DNA from: CAKSHC01 sp045595395
Lineage (GTDB): Bacteria; Bacillota; Clostridia; Oscillospirales; UMGS1783
Reading direction: 5' to 3'
Length of the DNA stretch: 55,482 nucleotides
NCBI GenBank assembly: GCA_045595395.1
Contig: JAZOAH010000023.1
Span: 1-55,482, forward strand
The notes beneath the pieces were generated by a model, which saw only the letters and a list, made by a program, of their open reading frames with translations, did not search any database and had not been told where the DNA came from. The translations under genes and the position numbers were made by a program. Positions 1 to 8,374 of this stretch are shown one piece after another; the stretch's first letter is position 1; each line of letters opens with the position of its first letter.

Positions 1-675
1 GATAAAAAGCCCGAATGGGCTGCAAAAGTGGAAGATTTTCTGAAAGACGAAAAACGCTTTACCGATAACCGCGAGGGTCTGACTCCGAAAAACACAATTA
101 TGACTCTTAACAAATATCTCGGTAAAAACACCGCCGTTTGCACCGACGTCGGTCAGCATCAGATGTGGTCGGCACAAAATCTTAATTTCAGAACTCCACG
201 GCGTTTTGTTTCAAGCGGCGGACTCGGCACGATGGGCTTCGGACTCGGCGCCGCGATCGGCGCGGCGTTCGGCACAAACACCACGACCGTTCTGATCACC
301 GGCGACGGCAGCTTCGGCATGAACCTGAATGAAATGGCCACCGCCGTTTCTTATAATCTGCCCATCACCGTCGTACTGATGAACAACGGCGTGCTGGGCA
401 TGGTCCGCCAGTGGCAGACCCTCTTTTTCGGCAAGCGCTATTCCAACACCGTCCTGGATCGGAAGACCGATTTTGTCAAACTGACCGAGGCCTTCGGCGC
501 ACAAGGCTGTGTGGCTCAAACGATGGATGAGTTCGAGGCCGCCTTCCAAAAGGCCATGACCCATGACGGCCCCTATCTGATCGACACCCGCATTGACATG
601 GACGAATTTGTCCTGCCGATGCTGCCGCCCGGCGGCTCGATCGACGATATGATCGTATCGAAGGAGGAGAACTGA
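1..675 (+). CDS. ilvB: Acetolactate synthase large subunit, C-terminal part (cut by window edge)
   Basis: The reading frame is open from base 1, so the gene begins outside the window; only about 224 C-terminal residues are seen. It is the thiamine-diphosphate-binding domain of acetohydroxyacid synthase, which condenses two pyruvates, or pyruvate and 2-oxobutyrate, in the first shared step of valine and isoleucine synthesis. The ThDP/Mg motif is visible: GDGSFGMN at about base 301, followed 28 residues later by the LMNN end of the motif. The tail PMLPPGGSIDDMI is typical of the large subunit's C-terminus. The stop overlaps the start of the small subunit gene (TGATG), so the two are translationally coupled. 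The family is usually 550-570 residues, so roughly 330 residues are missing on the left. Confidence 0.97.
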   Translation, partial: DKKPEWAAKVEDFLKDEKRFTDNREGLTPKNTIMTLNKYLGKNTAVCTDVGQHQMWSAQNLNFRTPRRFVSSGGLGTMGFGLGAAIGAAFGTNTTTVLITGDGSFGMNLNEMATAVSYNLPITVVLMNNGVLGMVRQWQTLFFGKRYSNTVLDRKTDFVKLTEAFGAQGCVAQTMDEFEAAFQKAMTHDGPYLIDTRIDMDEFVLPMLPPGGSIDDMIVSKEEN

Positions 676-1169
676 TGAAACGCTTTGTCATTGCCGTCTA
701 TGTCGAAAACAAATACGGCGTGCTGGCCCGTGTGTCGGGCATGTTCATGCGTAAGGGCTTTAACATCGACGCCCTGACCGTCGGCACCACCGACGATCCG
801 GACTACTCCCGTATCACCATTACCCTAAACGGTGACGATTACGCCAGAGAACAGCTGATCAACCAGCTTAAGAAATTACATAATGTCCACAAGGTCAAGT
901 TGCTGGAAAGCGACAGCCGTGTCGAGCGTGAACTGATGCTCATCAAGGTAGGCAACGTCGGCAACAACCGTGCCGAGGTCATGGCCGCCACCGAGATCTA
1001 CCGTGCCAAGATCATCGACTATAATACCGACACCATCTGTGTCGAAGTCACCGGCGAACCCAAGAAGATCGATGCCTTTATCGAGGTCATGAAACCGCTG
1101 GGCATCGTGGAAATGTGCCGTACCGGTGTCGTGGCCATGGAGCGCGGCGCCAACATCATGCAGAAATAA
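675..1169 (+). CDS. ilvN: Acetolactate synthase small (regulatory) subunit
   Basis: 164 residues, the usual length for IlvN/IlvH. The N-terminal ACT domain is clear from the early segment ENKYGVLARVSGMFMRKGFN, and the following half matches the conserved C-terminal domain. It binds the catalytic subunit and confers valine feedback inhibition in this family. The start ATG lies inside the ilvB stop (TGATG), and the GGAGG that serves it sits within the end of ilvB, so it is translationally coupled. It is followed by 31 bases and a good ribosome binding site for ilvC. Assignment is secure; feedback inhibitor specificity cannot be read from the sequence. Confidence 0.97.
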   Translation: MKRFVIAVYVENKYGVLARVSGMFMRKGFNIDALTVGTTDDPDYSRITITLNGDDYAREQLINQLKKLHNVHKVKLLESDSRVERELMLIKVGNVGNNRAEVMAATEIYRAKIIDYNTDTICVEVTGEPKKIDAFIEVMKPLGIVEMCRTGVVAMERGANIMQK

Positions 1170-1200
1170 ATTTGTTTTTCATAAAAAGGAGAAAAGAAAG

Positions 1201-2217
1201 ATGCAGAACATTTACTATCAACAGGATTGCAACCTCGCTAAATTAAACGGTAAGACCGTTGCCATCATCGGCTACGGCTCTCAGGGCCATGCCCATGCCC
1301 TCAACCTCAAGGAATCGGGCGTCAATGTCATCGTTGGCCTGTACGAAGGCTCTAAGAGCTGGGCCAAGGCCGAAAAGGCCGGCCTGAAGGTCATGACCTC
1401 GGCCGACGCCGCCAAGGCCGCCGACATGATCATGATCCTCATCAACGATGAGAAGCAGGCCAAACTCTATAAAGAGTCCATCGAGCCCAACCTGACCGAG
1501 GGCAAGACCCTGGCCTTTGCTCACGGCTTTAATATCCACTTTGGCTGCATCCAGCCCCCCGCCAACGTCAACGTTGTCATGATCGCCCCCAAGGGCCCCG
1601 GCCACACGGTGCGCAGCGAGTATCAGGCCGGCAAGGGTGTTCCCTGCCTGGTCGCCGTCCATCAGGATGCCACCGGTGATGCGCTGGAGATCGCTCTGGC
1701 CTATGCGCTGGGCATCGGCGGTGCTCGTGCCGGCGTGCTGGAGACCACCTTCCGCACCGAAACCGAGACCGACCTGTTCGGTGAGCAGGCTGTGCTCTGC
1801 GGCGGCGTTTGCGCCCTGATGCAGGCTGGCTTTGAAACGCTGGTTGAGGCCGGCTACGATGCCAGAAATGCCTATTTCGAGTGCATCCATGAAATGAAGC
1901 TGATCGTTGACCTGATCTATCAGAGCGGCTTTGAGGGCATGCGCTACTCCATCTCCAACACCGCCGAGTACGGCGATTACATCACCGGCCCCAAGGTCAT
2001 CACCGCCGAGACCAAGAAGGCCATGAAGAAGATCCTCTCCGACATCCAGGACGGCACCTTCGCCAAGGACTTCCTGCTGGATATGTCCGATGCCGGCTCT
2101 CAGGTGCACTTCAATGCCATGCGTAAGCTGGCCTCCGAGCATCCCTCTGAGGTGGTCGGTAAGGAGATCCGCAAGCTCTACAGCTGGAGCGATGAGGATA
2201 AGCTCATCAACAACTAA
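1201..2217 (+). CDS. ilvC: Ketol-acid reductoisomerase (NADP+)
   Basis: 338 residues, exactly the size of a class I ketol-acid reductoisomerase. It isomerises and reduces acetolactate or acetohydroxybutyrate to the dihydroxy acids. The start chosen is the ATG at 1201 because AAAAGGAG lies 8 bases upstream and the protein then begins shortly before the Rossmann motif GYGSQGHAHA; an upstream in-frame ATG at 1126 would overlap ilvN and has no support. The loop after strand 2 reads GLYEGSKSW, with the Ser/Lys residues typical of NADPH binding. The conserved acidic metal ligands lie in TETETDLFGEQAVLCGG and in the later ECIHEMKLIVDL helix. It sits between ilvN and ilvD in one operon. Confidence 0.98.
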   Translation: MQNIYYQQDCNLAKLNGKTVAIIGYGSQGHAHALNLKESGVNVIVGLYEGSKSWAKAEKAGLKVMTSADAAKAADMIMILINDEKQAKLYKESIEPNLTEGKTLAFAHGFNIHFGCIQPPANVNVVMIAPKGPGHTVRSEYQAGKGVPCLVAVHQDATGDALEIALAYALGIGGARAGVLETTFRTETETDLFGEQAVLCGGVCALMQAGFETLVEAGYDARNAYFECIHEMKLIVDLIYQSGFEGMRYSISNTAEYGDYITGPKVITAETKKAMKKILSDIQDGTFAKDFLLDMSDAGSQVHFNAMRKLASEHPSEVVGKEIRKLYSWSDEDKLINN

Positions 2218-2229
2218 TAGGAGATACCT

Positions 2230-3900
2230 ATGATCAAAGATACTATCGTTGACGGCTTTCAGAATGCGCCCCACCGTTCGCTCTATCACGCTTTGGGTCT
2301 TACCAAGGAAGAGCAGGCGCACCCTCTGATCGGTATCGTCAGTTCCTTTAATGAGATCGTTCCCGGCCATGTCAATCTCGACAAGATCGCCGATGCCGTC
2401 AAGCTCGGCGTGGCCATGGCCGGCGGTACGCCCATCGTCTTCCCCGCCATCACCGTTTGTGACGGCATTGCCATGGGCCATACCGGCATGAAATATTCGC
2501 TCATCACCCGTGACCTGATCGCCGACAGCACCGAGGCCATGGTCATGGCTCACGGCTTTGACGGCCTGGTCATGATCCCCAACTGCGATAAGAATGTGCC
2601 CGGCCTGCTTATGGCGGCGGCTCGCCTGAACATCCCCACCGTCTTTGTCAGCGGCGGCCCGATGTTGGCCGGTCGCATGGATGGAAAAAAGACCAGCCTT
2701 TCGAGCATGTTCGAAGCCGTCGGCGCCTACAGTGCCGGCAAGATCGACGAGAAAAAGCTGTGCGAGTGGGAAGAAAACACCTGCCCCTCCTGCGGCTCCT
2801 GTTCGGGCATGTATACCGCCAACTCCATGAACTGCCTGACCGAGGTGCTGGGCATGGGTCTGCGTGGCAACGGCACCATCCCCGCCGTCTACTCGGCCCG
2901 TATCGAACTGGCCAAGCATGCCGGCATGAAGGTCATGGAACTGGTGGAAAAGAATATCCGTCCCCGTGATATCATGACCCCCGCCGCCTTCCGCAATGCG
3001 CTGACCGCCGATATGGCCTTGGGTTGCTCGACAAACTCGATGCTGCACCTGCCGGCCATCGCCAACGAGTGCGGTGTTACCCTGAATCTCGATATGGCCA
3101 ATGAGATCAGCGAAAAGACCCCCAACCTCTGCCATCTCGCCCCGGCCGGCCCCACCTATATGGAAGACCTCAATCAGGCCGGCGGTGTCTATGCCGTTCT
3201 CAACGAGTTGAGCGCTCGGGGGCTGCTTGACACCTCGGTCATGACGGCCACCGGCAAGACCATGGCCGAAAATATCAAGGGAGTTGTCAACCGTGATCCC
3301 GAAGTCATCCGCAAGCCGGAAAACGCCTTTAGCCGGACCGGCGGCATCGCCGTGCTCAAGGGCAACCTCGCCCCCAACGGTTGCGTCGTCAAACGCTCGG
3401 CCGTGGCCCAGGAAATGCTGGTGCATGAAGGCCCGGCCAAGGTCTACAACAGCGAGGAAGAGGCCATTGCCGCTATCTATGCCGGCCAGATCATCAAGGG
3501 TGATGTGGTCGTCATCCGCTACGAAGGCCCGGCCGGCGGCCCCGGTATGCGTGAAATGCTCTCCCCCACCTCGGCCATTGCCGGTATGGGATTGGATAAG
3601 GATGTCGCCCTCATCACCGACGGCCGTTTCTCGGGTGCTACCCGTGGCGCTTCCATCGGCCATGTATCCCCCGAAGCGGTAAGCGGCGGACTGATCGCCT
3701 ATGTCAAGGACGGCGATATCATTTCCATCAATATCCCCGAGTATCGCATCGAGCTTAAGGTCGACGAGGCTGAAATCGAAGCCCGCAAGGCTGAGATGCC
3801 CATCTTGAAGAAGACCAATCTCAAGGGCTGCCTGGCCCGTTACGCTACCCAGGTCAGTTCCGCCGACCGTGGTGCTATCATCAACAAGTTTGAGGACTGA
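2230..3900 (+). CDS. ilvD: Dihydroxy-acid dehydratase
   Basis: 556 residues, standard for IlvD. It dehydrates 2,3-dihydroxy-isovalerate and -methylvalerate to the 2-oxo acids, using an iron-sulfur cluster. Signatures seen are CDGIAMGHTGM, the cluster-cysteine segments PNCDKNVPG and CPSCGSCSGMYTANSM, and the C-terminal RFSGATRGASIGHVSPEA. AGGAG precedes the ATG and the gene follows ilvC by 12 bases. The dense GCC/GGC codon use matches the neighbouring pathway genes. Nothing looks truncated. Confidence 0.98.
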   Translation: MIKDTIVDGFQNAPHRSLYHALGLTKEEQAHPLIGIVSSFNEIVPGHVNLDKIADAVKLGVAMAGGTPIVFPAITVCDGIAMGHTGMKYSLITRDLIADSTEAMVMAHGFDGLVMIPNCDKNVPGLLMAAARLNIPTVFVSGGPMLAGRMDGKKTSLSSMFEAVGAYSAGKIDEKKLCEWEENTCPSCGSCSGMYTANSMNCLTEVLGMGLRGNGTIPAVYSARIELAKHAGMKVMELVEKNIRPRDIMTPAAFRNALTADMALGCSTNSMLHLPAIANECGVTLNLDMANEISEKTPNLCHLAPAGPTYMEDLNQAGGVYAVLNELSARGLLDTSVMTATGKTMAENIKGVVNRDPEVIRKPENAFSRTGGIAVLKGNLAPNGCVVKRSAVAQEMLVHEGPAKVYNSEEEAIAAIYAGQIIKGDVVVIRYEGPAGGPGMREMLSPTSAIAGMGLDKDVALITDGRFSGATRGASIGHVSPEAVSGGLIAYVKDGDIISINIPEYRIELKVDEAEIEARKAEMPILKKTNLKGCLARYATQVSSADRGAIINKFED

Positions 3901-3902
3901 AC

Positions 3903-5084
3903 ATGACTTCTCAACAGCTCAAAGCCCTTGCCGGTGAGCTGTCTGCCCTGTCTTTGTTCCGCGGCCTGTTAGACCAGCCGGAAATGAAGGCCCTGCTCGC
4001 CTTTCTCAGCAGTGACGGACAGCCGCATCAACGCATGGGACTTTACGGACAATTTGTGCACACCCTCGGCCGCCACAACGGCTCTTTTTCCGACTATCTG
4101 CGCCGTGCCGCCGCCGAGGACGAAAATGCCTATATCTGCAACATTGCCAAAGGCCGCCCGGTATCCGACAGCCTCAAGGCCAACGCCGAGGCCGAGCTGG
4201 CACTCTTCTCCCGCCTGACCCGGCTGACGCCCGAGGCCCTGTGCGAGTCGATCGAGCACGGCTATCGGCCCGTCTTTGAAAATGAGCCCATCGACTTTAT
4301 ATCGGAATATCATCAGCGCATCGAGCAACTCGATCGCTACGGCTACGGCATCTTTGCCGCCGCCGGCATGTTCCGTGTCGAGGATAAGACCATCGTCCCC
4401 GTCGAAGAGCCGGACAAGGTGAGCATCGACTCCTTTGTCGGCTATGCCCAGGAGCGTCAAAAGGTGCTGGAAAACACCCGTGCCCTGATAGAGGGCCGCC
4501 CGGCCGCCAATGTACTGCTGTGCGGCGATGCCGGCACCGGTAAATCCTCCACCGTCAAGGCCTGCGCCAACTATTTCTATCATCAAGGCCTGCGCCTGAT
4601 CGAGATCCGTAAGGACCAGCTGTTCAGCCTGTCCCATGTCATGGGCCGAATTTCAGGAAACCCTCTCAAATTTATCATCTTTATTGATGACCTTTCGTTT
4701 AATAAGAATGACGACTGCTTTAGCATGCTCAAGGCTGCGCTGGAAGGCTCGGCCGGGGCGAAAGCCGAAAACGCCGTCATCTATGCCACCTCCAACCGCC
4801 GCCATATCGTCAAGGAGAAATTCTCCGAGCGCGGCCATGAGGACGATGTGCATCATTCCGATACCGTGCAGGAGCTGCTGAGCCTGTCCGACCGCTTTGG
4901 TCTGACCGTCTATTTCTCCAAGCCCAACAAGGCGCTCTATCTCGATATCGTCCACGAATTGTGCGACCGCTACGGCGTTTCGATGGAAACAAGCGAGTTA
5001 GACCGTCAGGCCGAGGCCTTTGCCCTGGCCCGAGGCAGCCGCTCCCCCCGTGCCGCCAAACAGTTTGTCAAGAGTTTAATGTAA
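3903..5084 (+). CDS. DUF815-type AAA+ ATPase of unknown role
   Basis: 393 residues. The N-terminal 200 residues show no motif I can name; the C-terminal half is an AAA+ module with Walker A GDAGTGKSS near residues 207-215, Walker B FIIFIDDLSF, and a sensor-like YATSNRRH. This matches the DUF815 family of predicted ATPases common in Firmicutes, whose members often sit in metabolic operons without a known partner. The gene begins 2 bases after the ilvD stop and ends 11 bases before ilvA, so it is co-transcribed with the branched-chain amino acid genes. A role in folding, cluster insertion or complex remodelling of an operon enzyme is possible but is only inferred from position. It could also be a passenger. 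Confidence 0.85.
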   Translation: MTSQQLKALAGELSALSLFRGLLDQPEMKALLAFLSSDGQPHQRMGLYGQFVHTLGRHNGSFSDYLRRAAAEDENAYICNIAKGRPVSDSLKANAEAELALFSRLTRLTPEALCESIEHGYRPVFENEPIDFISEYHQRIEQLDRYGYGIFAAAGMFRVEDKTIVPVEEPDKVSIDSFVGYAQERQKVLENTRALIEGRPAANVLLCGDAGTGKSSTVKACANYFYHQGLRLIEIRKDQLFSLSHVMGRISGNPLKFIIFIDDLSFNKNDDCFSMLKAALEGSAGAKAENAVIYATSNRRHIVKEKFSERGHEDDVHHSDTVQELLSLSDRFGLTVYFSKPNKALYLDIVHELCDRYGVSMETSELDRQAEAFALARGSRSPRAAKQFVKSLM

Positions 5085-5095
5085 AGGAAAAAAGC

Positions 5096-6298
5096 ATGGA
5101 AAAGAAACTGACCCTCGACACCGTCTATAAAGCCAGCTATGTCCTCAAAGAGGTGGTGCGCCCGACCGATGTCATCTACGCACCCAAGCTCTGCCCCGGT
5201 GCCGAGTTGTATCTGAAAACCGAAAACCTGCAGGTGACCGGCTCGTTTAAGGTGCGCGGCGCCTATTATAAGATGTCCCAGTTGTCTGCCGAGGAAAAGG
5301 CCAAAGGCGTTGTCGCCTGCTCGGCCGGTAACCACGCTCAGGGCGTGGCGCTGGCTGCTCAGAAAAACGGCATCCCCGCCGTTATCTGCCTGCCCGACGG
5401 CGCTCCCATCTCCAAAGTCGAGGCCACCCGCAGCTACGGCGCCGAGATCTGCATGGTCAAGGGCGTCTACGACGATGCCTATAATAAGGCCCTGCAACTG
5501 CGTGACGAGAAAGGTTACACCTTCATCCACCCCTTCGACGACCCCGACGTCATCGCCGGTCAGGGCACCATCGCTCTGGAACTGGCGGCCCAGGTCGCCG
5601 ATATGGATGCCGTCATCGTCCCCATCGGCGGCGGCGGTCTGATCTCGGGCGTTGCCTATACGGTTAAAAACCTCAATCCCAACATTAAGGTCTACGGTGT
5701 CCAGGCCAGCGGCGCTCCCTCCATGCTCAACTCCATCCACGATGGCCATATCGAAACCCTTTCTTCGGTGGCCACCATTGCCGACGGCATCGCCGTCAAA
5801 AAGCCGGGTAGCCTCACCTACGAGATCTGCTCCCGGTATGTCGATGAGATCGTGTCGGTCACCGATGACGAGATCTCGGCCGCCATCCTCGCCCTGATGG
5901 AGCAGCATAAGCTGGTCACCGAGGGCGCCGGTGCTGTCGCTGTCGCCGCTGCCATGTTCGGCAAGGTCGACCTGAAGGGCAAAAAGGCCGTCTGCCTGCT
6001 CTCAGGCGGTAATATTGACGTTACCATTCTCTCCCGTGTCATTGCCCGTGGCCTGCTCATGTCCGGCCGCTCCTATCACCTGACCATCGAACTGCAGGAT
6101 AAGCCCGGCCAGCTGGTCGGCGTATCCAATATCGTCGCCTCCCTCGGCGGTAACGTCACTGCCGTCCACCACGAGCACACCAACCCCGGCAGCGCCATCA
6201 ACGGCTGCTACCTGAGCCTGGAACTCGAAACCAGAAACTTCGAACACATCGAACAGATCCGTAACGCCCTCACCGACGCCGGCTTCAAGATCCTGTAA
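5096..6298 (+). CDS. ilvA: Threonine ammonia-lyase with C-terminal ACT domain
   Basis: 400 residues from the ATG at 5096, which has AAAGGAAAAA just upstream; longer in-frame starts would run back through the previous gene. It is a PLP fold-type II enzyme turning threonine into 2-oxobutyrate for isoleucine synthesis. The PLP lysine is K52 in GSFKVRGAY, the phosphate-binding loop is GGGGLISG, and a single ACT domain follows from about residue 325 (TIELQDKPGQLVGVSNIV). One ACT domain and this length resemble the shorter TdcB/IlvA form common in Firmicutes rather than the two-ACT enterobacterial enzyme. Placement next to ilvD and ridA supports the biosynthetic role. Confidence 0.95.
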   Translation: MEKKLTLDTVYKASYVLKEVVRPTDVIYAPKLCPGAELYLKTENLQVTGSFKVRGAYYKMSQLSAEEKAKGVVACSAGNHAQGVALAAQKNGIPAVICLPDGAPISKVEATRSYGAEICMVKGVYDDAYNKALQLRDEKGYTFIHPFDDPDVIAGQGTIALELAAQVADMDAVIVPIGGGGLISGVAYTVKNLNPNIKVYGVQASGAPSMLNSIHDGHIETLSSVATIADGIAVKKPGSLTYEICSRYVDEIVSVTDDEISAAILALMEQHKLVTEGAGAVAVAAAMFGKVDLKGKKAVCLLSGGNIDVTILSRVIARGLLMSGRSYHLTIELQDKPGQLVGVSNIVASLGGNVTAVHHEHTNPGSAINGCYLSLELETRNFEHIEQIRNALTDAGFKIL

Positions 6299-6314
6299 AA
6301 GGAGAAACATAAGA

Positions 6315-6695
6315 ATGATTACTAAAATTGCCACAAATCAAGCCCCCGCCGCCATCGGCCCTTATTCCCAGGCCATCCGCTGCGGCGATATGCTCTATTC
6401 CTCGGGCCAGATCCCGCTCGACCCGGCCACCGGCAACATGGTCGGCACCAACATCACCGAACAGACCGAGCAGGTCATGAAAAACCTCAAGGCCGTCCTG
6501 ACTGCGGCCGGTACCGACTTTGACCATGTCGTCAAAACCACCTGTTTTTTGGCCGACATCAACGATTTTGCTGCTTTCAACGCCGTTTACGGCTCTTATA
6601 TCACCTGCGCACCCGCCCGCTCCTGCGTGGCCGTGGCCGCTCTGCCCAAGGGCGCTCTCGTTGAGGTCGAGGTCATAGCAATCTGCACAAAGTGA
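6315..6695 (+). CDS. ridA: RidA family reactive enamine/imine deaminase
   Basis: 126 residues, the usual RidA (YjgF/YER057c/UK114) length. The start is marked by the typical APAAIGPYSQAI and the end by RSCVAVAALPKGALVEVEVIA, which includes the conserved arginine that binds the substrate carboxylate. RidA hydrolyses the 2-aminoacrylate and 2-aminocrotonate enamines released by PLP dehydratases, so its location 16 bases after ilvA makes direct metabolic sense: it removes the IlvA by-product before it damages PLP enzymes. AAAGGAG precedes the ATG. Its stop lies 8 bases before the chosen leuA start. Confidence 0.96.
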   Translation: MITKIATNQAPAAIGPYSQAIRCGDMLYSSGQIPLDPATGNMVGTNITEQTEQVMKNLKAVLTAAGTDFDHVVKTTCFLADINDFAAFNAVYGSYITCAPARSCVAVAALPKGALVEVEVIAICTK

Positions 6696-6703
6696 GTGTT
6701 ATC

Positions 6704-8371
6704 ATGAAAAATACTGCCAAATACACCCGCCAGTTCTTCCCCGTGAAGAATCCGCCGATGAAATGGGCGCAAAAAACCTTTATTGAAAAAGCCCCCAAGT
6801 GGTGCTCGGTCGATCTGCGTGACGGCAACCAGTCCCTCATCATTCCGATGAGCCTGGAGGAAAAGCTCGACTTTTTCGAGCTGCTGGTCAAGGTCGGCTT
6901 CAAGGAGATCGAGGTCGGCTTCCCGGCTGCCAGCGAGACCGAATATACCTTCCTTCGCACCCTTATTGATGAGAATCGCATCCCTGACGATGTCACCGTG
7001 CAGGTGCTCACCCAGTCCCGTGAGCACATCATCCGCAAGACCTTTGATGCCCTCAAGGGCTGCAAGAAGGCCATCGTCCACCTATATAACTCCACCTCTC
7101 TTGCCCAGCGTGAGCAGGTCTTCCGCAAATCCAAAGAGGAGATTTTGCAGATCGCCATCGACGGCGCCAAACTCTTTAAGCAAATTGCCGACGAAACCGG
7201 TTGCCAATACCGTTATGAGTATTCCCCCGAGTCCTTCACCGGCACCGAGCCGGAGTACGCCCTCGAGGTCTGCAACGCCGTTTTGGATATTTGGAGACCC
7301 ACCCCCGACCGCAAGGCCATCATCAACCTGCCGGTCACGGTGGAGCTGTCCTTGCCCCACGTCTACGCCAACCAGGTCGAGTTCATGTGCGATAACCTCA
7401 AGTACCGGGATGCCGTCGAGGTGTCCCTGCATCCGCACAACGACCGTGGCTGTGCCGTCGCCGATTCGGAGCTGGGCCTGCTGGCCGGCGCCGACCGTAT
7501 CGAGGGTACCCTCTTTGGCAACGGCGAAAGAACGGGCAATGTCGATATCATCACCCTGGCGCTGAACATGTACGCCCAGGGCGTCGAGCCGGAATTGGAT
7601 TTTTCCAACATGCCCGAAATTACCGAGTTGTACGAGCGGGTCACCCGCATGCAGGTCTACGACCGTGCCCCCTACGCCGGCAAGCTGGTCTTCGCCGCCT
7701 TCTCCGGCTCGCACCAGGATGCCATCGCCAAGGGCATGCACTGGCGTGAAGAAAAGAATTGCGATACCTGGACGGTGCCCTATCTGCCCATCGACCCGGG
7801 CGATGTCGGCCGTGAGTATGAAACCGATGTCATTCGCATCAACTCCCAGTCGGGCAAGGGCGGCATCGGCTACCTGCTCGAGCATCAGTTTGGCTATGTG
7901 CTCCCCGCCAAAATGCGTGAGGATGTCGGCTATGCCGTCAAGAGCGTGTCCGACCATGCCCACGCCGAACTTTCTCCCCGCCAGGTGCTGGATGTCTTTA
8001 CCGAGCAGTATGTCAATATCAACAATCATATCCGTCTGATCGACTATCATTTTGAGCGCAAGCCGGATATTCATGTTACCGTCACCGTCGAGATCGACGG
8101 CCAGATCATGGATCTCAAGGCCACCGGTAACGGCCGTCTGGACGCCGTGTCCAATGCCGTCAAGCAAAAACTGGGCATGGAATTTGCCGACCTGACCTAC
8201 GAGGAGCATGCACTGACCCTCGGCTCGTCCTCCCAGGCCGTCACCTATGTCAGCATCGTGCCCGAACACGGCAAGCGTGTCTGGGGCGCCGGCATCCACG
8301 ACGATATCATCGCCTCGTCCATCAACGCTCTGTTCTCGGCCATCAACCGCAGTATTGATAAGGAGAAATAA
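6704..8371 (+). CDS. leuA: 2-isopropylmalate synthase, long LeuA form
   Basis: 555 residues from the ATG at 6704; a GTG at 6692 is in frame but overlaps the ridA stop, and AAGTGAG is 7 bases before the ATG. The enzyme condenses acetyl-CoA with 2-oxoisovalerate, the first committed step to leucine. The catalytic barrel motif DLRDGNQ and the metal-binding LHPHNDRG are present, and a C-terminal LeuA regulatory (dimerisation) domain fills about residues 430-555, the site of leucine feedback in the family. The length and sequence fit the LeuA2-type group found in actinobacteria and many Clostridia. It is followed directly by leuC. Confidence 0.96.
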   Translation: MKNTAKYTRQFFPVKNPPMKWAQKTFIEKAPKWCSVDLRDGNQSLIIPMSLEEKLDFFELLVKVGFKEIEVGFPAASETEYTFLRTLIDENRIPDDVTVQVLTQSREHIIRKTFDALKGCKKAIVHLYNSTSLAQREQVFRKSKEEILQIAIDGAKLFKQIADETGCQYRYEYSPESFTGTEPEYALEVCNAVLDIWRPTPDRKAIINLPVTVELSLPHVYANQVEFMCDNLKYRDAVEVSLHPHNDRGCAVADSELGLLAGADRIEGTLFGNGERTGNVDIITLALNMYAQGVEPELDFSNMPEITELYERVTRMQVYDRAPYAGKLVFAAFSGSHQDAIAKGMHWREEKNCDTWTVPYLPIDPGDVGREYETDVIRINSQSGKGGIGYLLEHQFGYVLPAKMREDVGYAVKSVSDHAHAELSPRQVLDVFTEQYVNINNHIRLIDYHFERKPDIHVTVTVEIDGQIMDLKATGNGRLDAVSNAVKQKLGMEFADLTYEEHALTLGSSSQAVTYVSIVPEHGKRVWGAGIHDDIIASSINALFSAINRSIDKEK

Positions 8372-8374
8372 ACC

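Noticed and set aside
1126..1200. An upstream start for ilvC
   Set aside because: The extra residues overlap ilvN in another frame, lack homology to the family, and the ATG at 1201 has a clear ribosome binding site.
1243..3663. An 806-codon open frame on the minus strand opposite ilvC and ilvD
   Set aside because: It is the mirror of two unmistakable enzymes. Its His/Gly/Asp-rich, low-complexity protein has no start signals, and such antisense openings arise throughout this window from the GCC/GAC codon bias.
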